DNA of 64,000 nucleotides from Dastarcus helophoroides (Eukaryota > Arthropoda > Insecta > Coleoptera > Bothrideridae): positions 44,010,559 through 44,074,558 of the forward strand of contig CM053327.1 of the NCBI GenBank assembly GCA_028583605.1. The letters are read 5' to 3'. The translations under genes and the position numbers were made by a program. The notes below the pieces were generated by a model. It did not search any database and had not been told where the DNA came from. It was given only the letters and a program-made list of their open reading frames with translations. Position 1 is the first letter of the stretch; every line of letters starts with the position of its first letter. Shown here piece by piece: positions 23,801 through 35,409 of this stretch.

Positions 23801-24460
23801 AGTTCATCAGTAACGTTTTCTTTTTCCATCACAATTGTGTCTTCATATGGTACATTTTTCGCATTCGCCTATAAATAAACCCATTTTAATAATCATTTGG
23901 TTGTCAAAATTTCAGTGAAAAACGAAAGTTCATCAGTAATATTTTCTTTTTCCACTATAATATTGTCTTCACATGATATAGTTTTGACATTTGGGTACAA
24001 TCAATTCATCTTGATGGTCATTTGGTGGTCAAAATTTTAATAAAAAACGAAAGTTCATCAGTAATGTTTTCTTTTCCCTGTATAATATTGTCTTCATATG
24101 CATTTGGATGAAAGCAATTGGTCTTAATAATTATTTGGTGTTCAAAATTTCAATGGAAATCGAAAGTTCATCAGTAACGTTTTCTTTTTCCATCGCAATT
24201 GTGTCTTCATATGGTACGTTTTTCGCATTCGCCTATAAATAATCCCATTTTAATAATCATTTGGTTGTCAAAATTTCAGTGAAAAACGAAAGTTCATCAG
24301 TAATATTTTCTTTTTCCACTATAATATTGTCTTCACATGATATATTTTTGGCATTTGGGTACAATCAATTTATCTTGATGGTCATTTGGTGGTCAAAATT
24401 TCAATAAAAAACGAAAGTTCATCAGTAATAGTTTCTTTTTCTACTACAATTTTGTCTTGA
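20821..24460 (-). repeat. 364-bp higher-order satellite (three family A monomers), 10 units
   Basis: The marker TATGCATTTGGATGCAATC occurs at 20821, 21185, 21549, 21913, 22277, 22641, 23005, 23369, 23733 and 24097 (the last copy has a small change). Every spacing is exactly 364 bp. Each unit is three ~121-bp monomers of distinct type, so this is a trimeric higher-order repeat with no length drift over ten units. Diagnostic variants (TTCAATGG or TTTAATGG; TTGTGTCTTCAT or TGGTGTCTTCGT; ACATCATATAG or ACATGATATAG; AATAATCCC or AATAAACCC) fall into four unit types in the order A B C D A B B C D, then a C-like unit. Confidence 0.95.
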
Positions 24461-26510
24461 TGTGGCACACTTTTCGCATTCAGATACAATCAATTCATCT
24501 TAATAATCATTTGGTGATAAAAATTTCAATGAAAAAAGACAGTTCATCAGTAATATCTTCTTTTTCCACTATAATATTGTCTTCATGAGGTACATTTTTG
24601 GCATTCGGATACAGTCAGCTCATCTTATTGATCATTTGGTAGTCAAAATTTCAATGAAAAACGAAGGTTCATCAGTAATAGTTTCTTTTTCCACGACAAT
24701 TTTGTCTTCATGTGGCACATTTTTAGCATTGGGATACAATCAATCGATCTTAATAATCATCTGGTGATCAAAATTTCTATGAGAAACAAAAGTTCATCAG
24801 TAATATTTTCTTTTTTCACTATAATATTGTCTTCATATTTAGCATTCGAATACAATCAGTTCATCTTATCGATCATTTGGTGGTCAAAATTTTTATGAAA
24901 AACGAAGTTTCATGAGAATAGTTTTTTTCCACGACAATTTTGTCTTCATGTGGCACACTTTTGGCATTTAAATAATCATCTGGTGGTTCAAATTTCTATG
25001 GAAAACGAAAGTTCATCAGTAATATTTTCTTGTTCCACTATAATGTTGTCTTCATGTGATATATTTTTGGCATTCGGGTACAATCTGTTCATCTTGATGG
25101 TCATTTGGTGGTCAAAATTCCAATGGAAAACGAAAGTTCATCAGTTACATTTTTTTTCTACTATTATATTCTCTTCATATGGTACATTTCTCGCATTTGG
25201 ATGTAATCAATTGGTTTTAATCATTTGGTGGGAAAAATTCCAATGAAAAACGAAAGTTCATCAGTAGTAGTTTTTCCACTACAATTTTGTCTTCATGTGG
25301 CACATTTTTAGCATTGGGATACAATCAGTCCATCTTTAATAATCATTTGGTGGTCAAAATTTCAATGGAAATCGAAATTTCATCAGTAACACTTTCTTTT
25401 TCCATCACAATTTTGTCTTCATATGGTACAATTTTTGCACTGGGATGCAATCAATTCATCTTAATAATCGTTTGGTGGTCAAAATGTTAATGAAAAACGA
25501 AAGTTCATCAGTAGTATTTTCTTTTTCCATCATAATAATGTCTTCATGTGGTATATTTTTGGGATTTGGACACAATCAATTCATCTTAATAATCATTTGG
25601 TGGTCAAAATTTCAATGAAAAACGAAAGTTCATCAGTAATATTTCCTTTTTCCACCATACAACTGTCTTTATGTAGTGCATTTTTGGCATTCGGATACAA
25701 TCAATTTATGTTAGTGATCATTTGATCACTTTTCGTATATGCCGAGGAGCTAAACAGCGTTTTTTCTTCCAGCTTCATTTTGAACATTCGGATACAATCA
25801 ATTTATCTTCATAATCATCTGGTGGTCATCATTTCAATGAAAAACGGGGGTTCATCAGTAATATTTTCTTTTTCCATCACAATTTTGTCTTCATATGGTA
25901 CATTTTTCCAATTTGGGTGCAATCAATCCATTTTAATGATCATTGGGTGTTCAAAATTTTAATCGAAATCAAAAGTTCATCAATAACATTTTCTTTCTTC
26001 ATCACAATTTTGTTTTCATATGGTACAATTTTTGCATTAGGATACAATCAATTCATCTTAATAATAATCTGGTGGTCAAAATTTCAATGAAAAATGAAAG
26101 TTCGTCAGTAGTATTTTCTTTTTCCACTACAATATTGTCTTCATATGATACATTTCTGGCGTTAGGATACAATCAGTTCATCTTATTGATCATTTGGTGG
26201 TCAAAATTTTAATTAAAAACGAAGGTTCATCAGTAATAGTTTCTTTTTTCACGACAGTTTTGTCTTCATATGGTACATTTTTGTATTGGGATACGATCCA
26301 TCCATCTTAATAATTATATGGTGGTCAAAATGTCAATGAAAAACGAATGTTCATCAGTAATATTTTCTTTTTCCACTATAATATTGTCTTCATATGATAC
26401 GTTTCTGGCATGAGGATGCAATCAATTCATCTTATTGATCTTTTGGTGGTCAAAATTTCAATGAACAAGGAAAGTTCATCAGTAATACTTTCTTTTTATA
26501 CCAAAATTTC
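24461..26510 (-). repeat. Family A satellite, inverted, diverged monomers
   Basis: About 16 monomers with more divergence and no obvious higher-order period. 25362-25785 is a close inverted copy of 8219-8645, including ~70 bp of non-satellite sequence (GAAAAGTGATCAAATGATCAC side) embedded here between monomers. Confidence 0.88.
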
Positions 26511-27560
26511 ACCTTCATGCTGTAGTAATCTCTAAGTTGTGCAATATCGATTTCGTTTGCTACAAACTTTATGAACTGGACAGAAGCTTCGTCTGGAGAA
26601 AACTAGCATTATCCTATGGTCATGATTTAAAAACCACGTAAATGCTATTGGTGTTACAAAATGTCGTTGATATACCAAAGTTCATCAGTAATACTTTCTT
26701 TTTCCAGCATAATTTTACCTTCATAAAAGATATTCTTCAAGTTGTGCTTATATCAAATTCGTGTGCTACAAACTCAGTAAATCAAGGAAAAGCTTAGTCT
26801 AGATCAAACTAGCATCATCCTGAGGTTGTGACTGCACATTCACTTAAAGTCCTCTTGGTGGTCAGAATTTCACTAATAATCTAAAGTTCATCAGTAATAT
26901 TTCCTTTTTCTACTATAGTTTTGTCTTCATGTCATCATAATCCTACGAATTTGGACACAATCCATCTTATTTATTCTTTGGTGGTCAAAATTTCAATGAA
27001 CAACGAAAGTTCATCAGTTATACTTTCTTTTTCCAATGTAATTTTGTCTTCATGTGGTGTATCTTTCTAAGCTGCACCTTACCAAATAATTAAGCTAGAG
27101 ACCCTAAAAACTGATCAGAAGCTTCATTTGAAACTGGCATATCGCCAACATAATCTTTCGTTATTGGACACAATCCATTTTTGGCATTAGGATAGAACCA
27201 ATTCATCTTAATAATTCTTTGGTGGTAAAAGTTTCAATGATAACCAATAATTTATCAGCAGTACTATTTTCTTTCACTACAATTTTGTCTTCACGTGGAA
27301 CATTTTTCAAAGCTGTACCTCATTGAATGGTTAAGTCAGAGACCCTAAAAACTAATCAGACGTTTCATTTGAAACTGAATTGCATAGTCATCTAATTTTA
27401 TGCATTTGGACACAATCAATCCATCTTAATAATCGTTTGGTGATCAAAATTGCAATTAAAAACGTAAGCTCATCAGTAATATGTTTTTTCCACTATAATT
27501 TTGTCTGCATGTGGTACATTTTTCTAAGCTGTACCGTATCGAACGACTAATCGATTATCG
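26511..27560 (-). repeat. Composite satellite (family B), inverted orientation
   Basis: Longer units join a family A core (TTCATCAGTAATACTTTCTT) to extra modules: AAGTTGTGCAATATCGATTT, GACAGAAGCTTCGTCTGGAG and GTTACAAAATGTCGTTGATA. The same modules occur in the opposite orientation at 45480-46320, which defines a shared family B. Individual units are diverged. Confidence 0.8.
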
Positions 27561-27724
27561 AATGGTTATGCTCTAGAACTCTAGGCCCTTCTTCCACCAT
27601 TGGGAGTTTTCTTTTGATATGGTTGACATACCGAGTTACCATAGACGTAACTAGATTGGGGCATGATAGGGCACTTGCCTCCTTGACTCATGCAGCTAAA
27701 TAAAAATTACTACAACCGAGGAGA
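27561..27724 (+). mobile_element. Dispersed element end, second copy
   Basis: 27640-27715 carries ATAGACGTAACTAGATTGGGGC, a GGGCACTTGCC core and TTGACTCATGCAGCTAAA, matching 6228-6290. It separates the family B satellite from the AAATTT-rich satellite. Confidence 0.4.
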
Positions 27725-30700
27725 ATTTTTGCAAAAAATTTCCATTCGCCAAAATTCGTTCTTCTTTAAGATATCGTTTCTGGAGATTTCGATCTGTTGC
27801 TGAAAATTTTGATTGATTTCTGGAAATTTTAATTTATTTTTGGAAATTCGTCGTTTTTTACAAATTTCTTGAAAATTGAAATTGCAAACTTATTCCTAAA
27901 ATTCGATTTGTTTCATCAGAATCCACCTTTAACAAAATTTCAAATTTCAATCTCAAAATTCATTGTTGTTGTTTTCGAAATTTTACTATTTCTCAAAATT
28001 GGTCTTTTTCCCAAATTTTGGATTTTAAATTTTGATTTTTTGCAAATTTCGACTATTATCAAGATTTACCTATTTCTTCAAAATTTGATCGATCTTTGAA
28101 GTGTTTATAATTGAAATACAACTTTTTGCAAATTTCAACTCATTTATCAAAATTTCGACGTCTAGTATTTCAATATTGAACATTTTCTGACTTAGGTTGG
28201 GGCATATTAGCGCAGATCGTAATTCAAGCAGTCAAGAGAAAATTCCAGAAATTTGATGTATTTCGAAATTCATCCTTTTTCCAAAATTTCGATAAAATTT
28301 GACTCCCTCTGAAGAATTTCGAGTGTTTACTACATTTCGACCTTGGTTTTTAAATGTATCTCCTCAAAATTAGATCTTTTGCTTAAAATGTCGAGCTTTT
28401 TCTTAAAATTTGGATTTTTTTTCATTCGTTTTGGTTTTTTAGAAGGGAAAAAATCGAAATTTTCATAAAGAAAAACGAATTTGAAAAATCGAAATTTCCA
28501 GAGAAAAAACGAATTTAAAATATCTAAATTTCCATATTTTTCTCAAAATCCGTCCTTTTTCGAAAATTTTAAATTTATCCTACAATCCAATCTTGTAGGT
28601 TCCTGGAAATCTGAATATATTTCCTCGAAATTCGTCTTTTTCTTAAAATTTTGACCTTTTTCCAGATTCATTTTTTTCATAATCGACTATTTTCAAAATT
28701 ACACTTTTAGTAAAATTTGACTTTCTCTTGAAAATTTCGATCTTTTTCTTAAAATTTGTTTTTTTTTTTCTATTCGTTTTAGTTTTTTAGAAGGAAAAAA
28801 ATCGAAATTTCCAGAAAAGAAAAACGAATTTGAAAAATCGAAATTTCCAGAGAAAAAACGAATTTAAAATATCTAAATTTCCATATTTTTCTCAAAATCC
28901 GTCCTTTTTCGAAAATTTTAAATTTATCCTATAATCCAATCTTGTAGGTTCCTGGAAATCTGAATATATTTCCTCGAAATTCGTTTTTTTCTTAAATGTT
29001 GACTTTTTTCCAGATTCGTTTTTTCATAAACGACGATTTTCAAAATAGCACACTTTTCGTAAAATTTGACTTTCTCCTGAAAATTTCGATCTTTTTCTTA
29101 AAATTCGTTTTTTTTTTCTATTCGTTTTAGGTTTTTAGAAGGAAAAAAATCGAAATTTCCAGAAAAGAAAAACGAATTTGAAAAATCGAAATTTCCAGAA
29201 AAAAAACGAATTTAAAAAATCGAAATTTCCATATTTTTCTCAAAATCTGTCGTTTTTCGAAAAATTGAAATTTATGCTAAAATTCAATCATGTAGGTCCC
29301 CGGAAATCTGAATATATTTCCTCGAAATTCGTCTTTTTCTTAAAATTTTTGACTTTTTCCAGATTCGCTTTTTTCATAAACGACTATTTTCAAAATAGCA
29401 CACTTTTCCTAACATTTGAAATTCTCCTGAAAATTTCGATCTTTTTCTTAAATTTTGGTTTTTTTTCTATTTGTTTTGGTTTTTTAAAAGCCAAAAAATC
29501 GAAATTTTCAGAAAAAGAAAACGAATTTGAAAAATCGAAATTTCCAGAAAAAAAAACGAATTTAAAAGATATAAATTTCTATATTTTTCTCAAAATCCGT
29601 CCTTTTTCGAAAATTTGAAATTTATCCTAAAATCCAATCATGCAGGTTTATGGAAATCTGAATTTTTTGTCTTGAAATTCGTCTTTTTCTTAAAATTTTG
29701 ACTTATTTCCAGATTCGTTTTTTTCATAACCGACTATTTTCAAAATTGCAGACTTTTCGTAAAATTCGACTTTCTACTGAAAATTTCGATCTTTTTCTTA
29801 AAAAGTGGAATTTTGTTCTAATTGGCTTTGGTTTTTTAAAAGGGAAAAAATCGAAATTTCCAGGAAAAAAACGAATTTGAAAAATCGAAATTTCCAGAAA
29901 AAAAACGAATTTAAAAACTCGAAATTTCCATATTTTTCTCAAAATCTGTCGTTTTTCGAAAAATTGAAATTTATTCTAAAATCCAATCCTGTAGGTTCCC
30001 GGAAATCTGAATATATTTCCTCGAAATTCGTCTTTTTCTTAAAATTTTTGACTTTTTCCAGATTCGCTTTTTTCATAAACGACTATTTTCAAAATAGCAC
30101 ACTTTTCCTAACATTTGAAATTCTCCTGAAAATTTCGATCTTTTTCTTAAATTTTGGTTTTTTTTCTATTTGTTTTGGTTTTTTAAAAGCGAAAAAATCG
30201 AAATTTTCAGAAAAAGAAAACGAATTTGAAAAATCGAAATTTCCAGAAAAAAAAACGAATTTAAAAGATATAAATTTCTATATTTTTCTCAAAATCCGTC
30301 CTTTTTCGAAAATTTGAAATTTATCCTAAAATCCAATCATGTAGGTTTATGGAAATCTGAATTTTTTGTCTTGAAATTCGTCTTTTTCTTAAAATTTTGA
30401 CTTTTTTCCAGATTCGTTTTTTTCATAACCGACTATTTTCAAAATTGCAGACTTTTCGTAAAATTCGACTTTCTACTGAAAATTTCGATCTTTTTCTTAA
30501 AAAGTGGAATTTTGTTCTAATTGGCTTTTGTTTTTTAAAAGGGAAAAAATCGAAATTTCCAGGAAAAAAACGAATTTGAAAAATCGAAATTTCCAGAAAA
30601 AAAACGAATTTAAAAACTCGAAATTTCCATATTTTTCTCAAAATCTGTCGTTTTTCGAAAAATTGAAATTTATTCTAAAATCCAATCCTGTAGGTTCCCG

Positions 30701-33217
30701 GAAATCTGAATATATTTCCTCGAAATTCGTCTTTTTCTTAAAATTTTTGACTTTCCAGATTCGCTTTTTTCATAAACGACTATTTTCAAAATAGCACACT
30801 TTTCCTAACATTTGAAATTCTTCTGAAAATTTCGATCTTTTTCTTAAATTTTGGTTTTTTTTCTATTTGTTTTGGTTTTTTAGAAGCGAAAAAATCGAAA
30901 TTTTCAGAAAAAGAAAACGAATTTGAAAAATCGAAATTTCCAGAAAAAAAACGAATTTAAAAGATATAAATTTCTATATTTTTCTCAAAATTCGTCCTTT
31001 TTCGAAAATTTGAAATTTATCCTAAAATCCAATCATGTAGGTTTATGGAAATCTGAATTTTTTTCTTGCAATTCGTCTTTTTCTTAAAATTTTGACTTTT
31101 TTCCAGATTCGTTTTTTTCATAACCGACTATTTTCAAAATTGCAAACTTTTCGTAAAATTTGACTTTCTACTGAAAATTTCTATCTTTTTCTTAAAAAGT
31201 AGAATTTTTTTCTAATTCACTTTGGTTTTTTCAAAGGGAAAAAAATCGAAATTTACAGGAAAAAAAAAACTAATTTGAAAAATCGAAATTTCCAGAAAAA
31301 AAACGAATTTAAAAAATCCAAATTTCTATATTTTTCTCAAAATCCGTTCTTTTTCGAAAATTTGAAATTTATCCCAAAAATTTGTCTTTTTCTTAAAATT
31401 TTTACTTTTTTCCCGATTCGTTTTTTTCATAAACGACTATTTTCAAAATTGCAAACTTTTCGTAAAATTTGACTTTCTACTGAAAATTTCTATCTTTTTC
31501 TTAAAAAGTGGAATTTTTTTCTAATTCACTTTGGTTTTTTAAAAGGGAAAAAATCGAAATTTCCAGGAAAGAAAAACGAATTTGAAAAATCGAAATTTCC
31601 AGAAAAAAACGAATTTAAAAAATCTAAATTTCTATAATTTTCTCAAAATCCGTCCTTCTTCGAAAATTTGAAAGTTATTCTAAAATCCAATCATGTAGGT
31701 TCATGGAAATCTGAATATTTTTCCTCGAAATTCGTCTTTTTCTTAAAATGTTGACTTTTTTCCAGATTTGTTTTTTTCATAAACGACTATTTTCAAAATA
31801 GCACACTTTTCCTAAATTTTGAGTTTCTCCTGAAAATTTCGATGTTTTTCTTAAAATTTGATTTTTTTTTAATTCGTTTTAGTTTTTTAGAAAGGGAAAA
31901 ATCGAAATTTCCAGAAAAAGCAACGAATTTGAGACATCGAAATTTCCTGGAAAAAAAAACGAATTTAAAATATCGAAATTTCTATATTTTTCTTAAAATC
32001 CGTCCTTTTTCGAAAATTTGAAATATATCCTAAAATCCAATCATGTAGGTTCCCGGAAATCTGAATATATTTCCTCGAAATTCGTCTTTCCTAAAATTGT
32101 GACTTTTTCCAGATTCGTTTTTTTCATAAACGACTATTTTCAAAATAGCACACTTTTCCTAAAATCTGAGTTTCTCCTGAAAATTTCGATCTTTTTCTTA
32201 AAATATGGAATTATTTTAATTCGTTTTGGTTTTTTAGAAGGAAAAAAATCGAAATTTCAAAAAAAAAACGAATTTAAAAAATCGAAATTTCCAGAAAAAA
32301 GACGAATTTAAAAAATCTAAATTTCCAGAGAAAAACGAATTTAAAAAATCTAAATTTCTATATTTTTCTCAAAATCCGTGTTTTTTCGAAAACTTCAAAA
32401 TTATTCTAAAATCCAATCATGTAGGTTCATGGAAATCTGAATATTTTTCCTCGAAATTCGTCTTTTTCTTAAAATTTTGACCTTTTTCCAGATTCGTTTT
32501 TTTCATAATCGACTATTTTCAAAATTACACTTTTAGTAAAATTTGACTTTCTCTTGAAAATTTCGATCTTTTTCTTAAATTTTTTTTTAATTCGTTTTGG
32601 TTATTTAGAAGGAAAAAATCGAAATTTCCGGGAAAAAAACGAATTTAAAAAATCGAAATTTCTATATTTTTCTCAAATTTTTTTTCGAAAATTTGAAATT
32701 TATCTTAACATCAAATCATGTGGGTGCCCGAAAATGTGAATATTTTACCTCGAAATTCGTCTTTTTCTTAAGATTGCGACTTTTTCCAGAATCGTTTTTT
32801 TATAAATGATTATTTTCAAAATTGTACACTTTTCGTAAAATTTGACTTTCTCCTGAAAATTTCGATCTTTTGGTTCATTAGGTTCTTTAATTAGACATTG
32901 CGACTGTTTTTCCAAGACTTCAGTTTTTTTTTCAAAATTCCGTTATTTTTATTAACATCGTTGTTTTCTGAAGATTTTGATCTTGCAGACTTTGATTTTT
33001 CAAAAATTTTGACCGATTTCTTAAAGTCTGCCTTTTTGGCGATATTTTTATTTTTACCTCAAAATTCGATATTTAATTTTTTTTACTTATCTTTTGAAAT
33101 TAACCGTCTTTCTCGAAGTTAGCCGTCTTTTTCGAAATTGGCCGTCTCTTTCGAAATATCGACTTTAATCTTGAAATTCGATCTGCCCGGTTCGTGTGGT
33201 TTTTAAGTGAAATTTTT
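27725..33217. repeat. AAATTT-rich satellite, ~348-bp unit with 699-bp dimeric higher order
   Basis: Dominated by CGAAATTTCCAG, AAACGAATTTAAAAA, AAATTCGTCTTTTTC and related words. The block TTTTTTAGAAGG-AAAAATCGAAA recurs at 28441, 28789 and 29137, a period of 348 bp. Between about 29200 and 30800 two 699-bp dimers are nearly identical: open frames 29698-29880 and 30397-30579, and frame ends 29618 and 30317, are each 699 bp apart. The left (27725-28430) and right edges are more diverged. AAATTT tracts are dense, as in curved DNA. Open frames rich in F, K, S and N here are repeat artefacts. Confidence 0.9.
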
Positions 33218-33345
33218 TTTTGGTGGAACGGTTATCGTCAAAAATTGAAATACTGAAACCAAGAAAGATTAAAAAACATAACAGAGGTTGGTCTAACGCG
33301 TTTCGATAGCCAAGCTATCTATCATCTTTAGAGAGATACTGACAT
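33218..33345 (-). mobile_element. Penelope-like fold-back fragment
   Basis: Starts TTTGGTGGAACGGTTATCG, followed by AAAAATTGAAATACTGAAACC and a diverged arm with ACGCGTTTCGATAGCCAAGC. On the - strand the ribozyme-like region reads CTAAAGA in place of CTGAAGA, so the core is mutated. The stem II pair changes from GACAGC/GCTGTC to GATAGC/GCTATC, a compensated substitution. Only one arm is present. Confidence 0.6.
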
Positions 33346-33965
33346 TGAAAATACACATTACTGAAGGGGGGAGGTTTTTTTGCCCATGAATATTTCAGAA
33401 TGTTCGTTGTCCCCTACTCCCCTTGAAGGATATCCTGCACAATGTTCTTTCTTTCGTGTAGGCGGAGCCGGTATCAGCTAGGGACACGTAAAATTTAAAG
33501 AATAAATATTTCTCTTTAATATGGTTCTGTTTAAAACTAATTTCTGCTTATGAGATACGTGCCCGGTAGCAGGTGATCTTTAAAAATTTAAGTATACACA
33601 CCGGTCGTTACCGGAAAATATTTCATGTCTCTCCGACTCGAGGGAATGCAGTAGACGTTGAGGGGTGAAACTAGTCTCCGGGTGAAACGAACCCCCATAT
33701 ATCACAGGACCGCGCCACAATCGCTCTTTCGAATGGCGCCCACAAGGCACACAATCGCATCTGCAATTGCCCCGAACTTGGGCCACTTTGGAAGGTCGGC
33801 CAATAGAAAAGTACGATTCGGAATAAATGAACGGTCGCCGCTACTACTAAACTACTACGAGTTTGTCGTGTTTCGCCTCGTTTAGTGTTTACTGATACAG
33901 ACGAGGAATACGCGCGCCGCGGCGTACCGTATCGTGACTCACAATAAAAACCGAGTTCTTTTGGA
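33346..33965 (+). promoter_or_regulatory. GC- and CpG-richer island, possible internal promoter or first exon
   Basis: This 600-bp island stands out from the AT-rich intron: it has CpG-dense words (GCGCGCCGCGGCGTACCG at about 33911-33928), a CCAAT motif (about 33801) and few repeats. Its position between PDZ2-linker and PDZ3 exons would suit a promoter for a short Dlg isoform. No start codon with a useful frame, TATA box or matching donor is convincing. It may equally be an inserted element. Confidence 0.25.
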
Positions 33966-35409
33966 GCAGTTGACTAGGTGATTCGTTCATAGGGTTTGGA
34001 TTTTGCAAGTGACAAGTGAAAGTGCTTCGATTCTGCCGGTTCACGTAAATATATCAATTTTTTGTTTGTTGTTACATAAAAGTCGTGCATCGACGCGTTG
34101 TGGTTTGGAGAAAATTTGATCAGAATTAAGAGCGGTATCGTCGACTTTTTTCTCAAGATACCGGGCGATTTTTATCATGGGAGATAATAAGTTAAATTTT
34201 TGATTTATTCAAGTTACGTTGACTATCGAATTTCGAACACAGTTTCGCTATTTTTCTCAAAATTTCCATATTAGACTCGGATTTTTTCATAATATTCATT
34301 CGTTCTGAAATTGTACCCAAAATTCCAAATTTACGTTTACGTACTAAATTGTGAATCATTTTCGGAGATTTGGTTCTCTGGTTTCTTAAAATTTGATGTT
34401 TAAACTGGACTGTTTTATAAATTGTTTTGAGGTTATTTCAGAAAATTGCTTATTTCTTGAAAGAGAATTATCGGAACGATCAAATTATAGGAAGGGGGTG
34501 GTTGAGAATCATACCATTATCCTTCAGCTGGGGATAGAAATCTAGAATATAAATTTGTATCAATGCCTACAGGAAAATCCCACCAAGTATTGGGAATTAG
34601 CATAAATGCTTTTCCGTTGCATAAAAGCGCCATAGTTAATCTGAAGGCATTTACGAGGTACCTTTTGTAATTCAAAAGATGTGTGGTTGTATCACAAGGT
34701 TTGTATTTGTCAGGGACTAGTATTGGTACGAGAAATGTGAATGGATAAATGTTTGAATCGAAAGATTTTTATATTCTAAAGAGATAACGATCAAATGTTG
34801 CTTTATACAAAAATCTTACGGTATCTATTCATGCATAAATTTTTTTATTCAATAAATACTTACTAAATTCAAGGAAGTGTCAATTTCTCCTAATTTTCAT
34901 CTCTTTTATAAATTGCCCACCGTCACTGCCAAGCATTTAGCTGTCTCGTATTTTTCACATATTCTATCTAAATTACGTATCAATGGCGTATAAAATAATA
35001 ATATTTAACGCACGAAATTTATGTTTAGTTTCTCTCGGAGGCGTATTTTTTCAACTGCAAGCACGTTCTATTAACGGTGATGTAAATTCGTGCGTTTGTT
35101 AATCATTGGTATTAAGCAATTACGCAAACGGCATTATGGTTAATCAAAAGTAAAAGTGCCGATTTGAACCAAAATGACAACCCACTTTCTGTAAACTGAT
35201 TTCCACTAATCAAACGCTAACTCGTGGTTATTTACAATATTGTGCTAGATGACTCAATCGTCCATCTTCTAAACAAATACCATTTACCCGGATTTGTGTT
35301 AAGGTATATTGTTTTGCTAACTCAGGTAGAAGCATGCCAGGCTCAATCTACAGGATATCTCAGTCAAAATATGGTTAAATAATCACGTATTCGAAAGACT
35401 TATAAGGGT
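33966..35409 (+). other. dlg1: Intron spacer, mixed sequence
   Basis: AT-rich, low-repeat sequence; short AAATTT-type words near 34230-34420 echo the preceding satellite. I see no exon or RNA gene. Confidence 0.6.

Noticed and set aside
8514..26212. Many 60-106-codon frames in the family A satellite
   Set aside because: They recur with the monomer, shift frame between copies and have no recognisable domain.
33580..33885. Short frames in the GC-richer island
   Set aside because: Open frames exist on both strands, as expected with higher GC; neither resembles a known protein.
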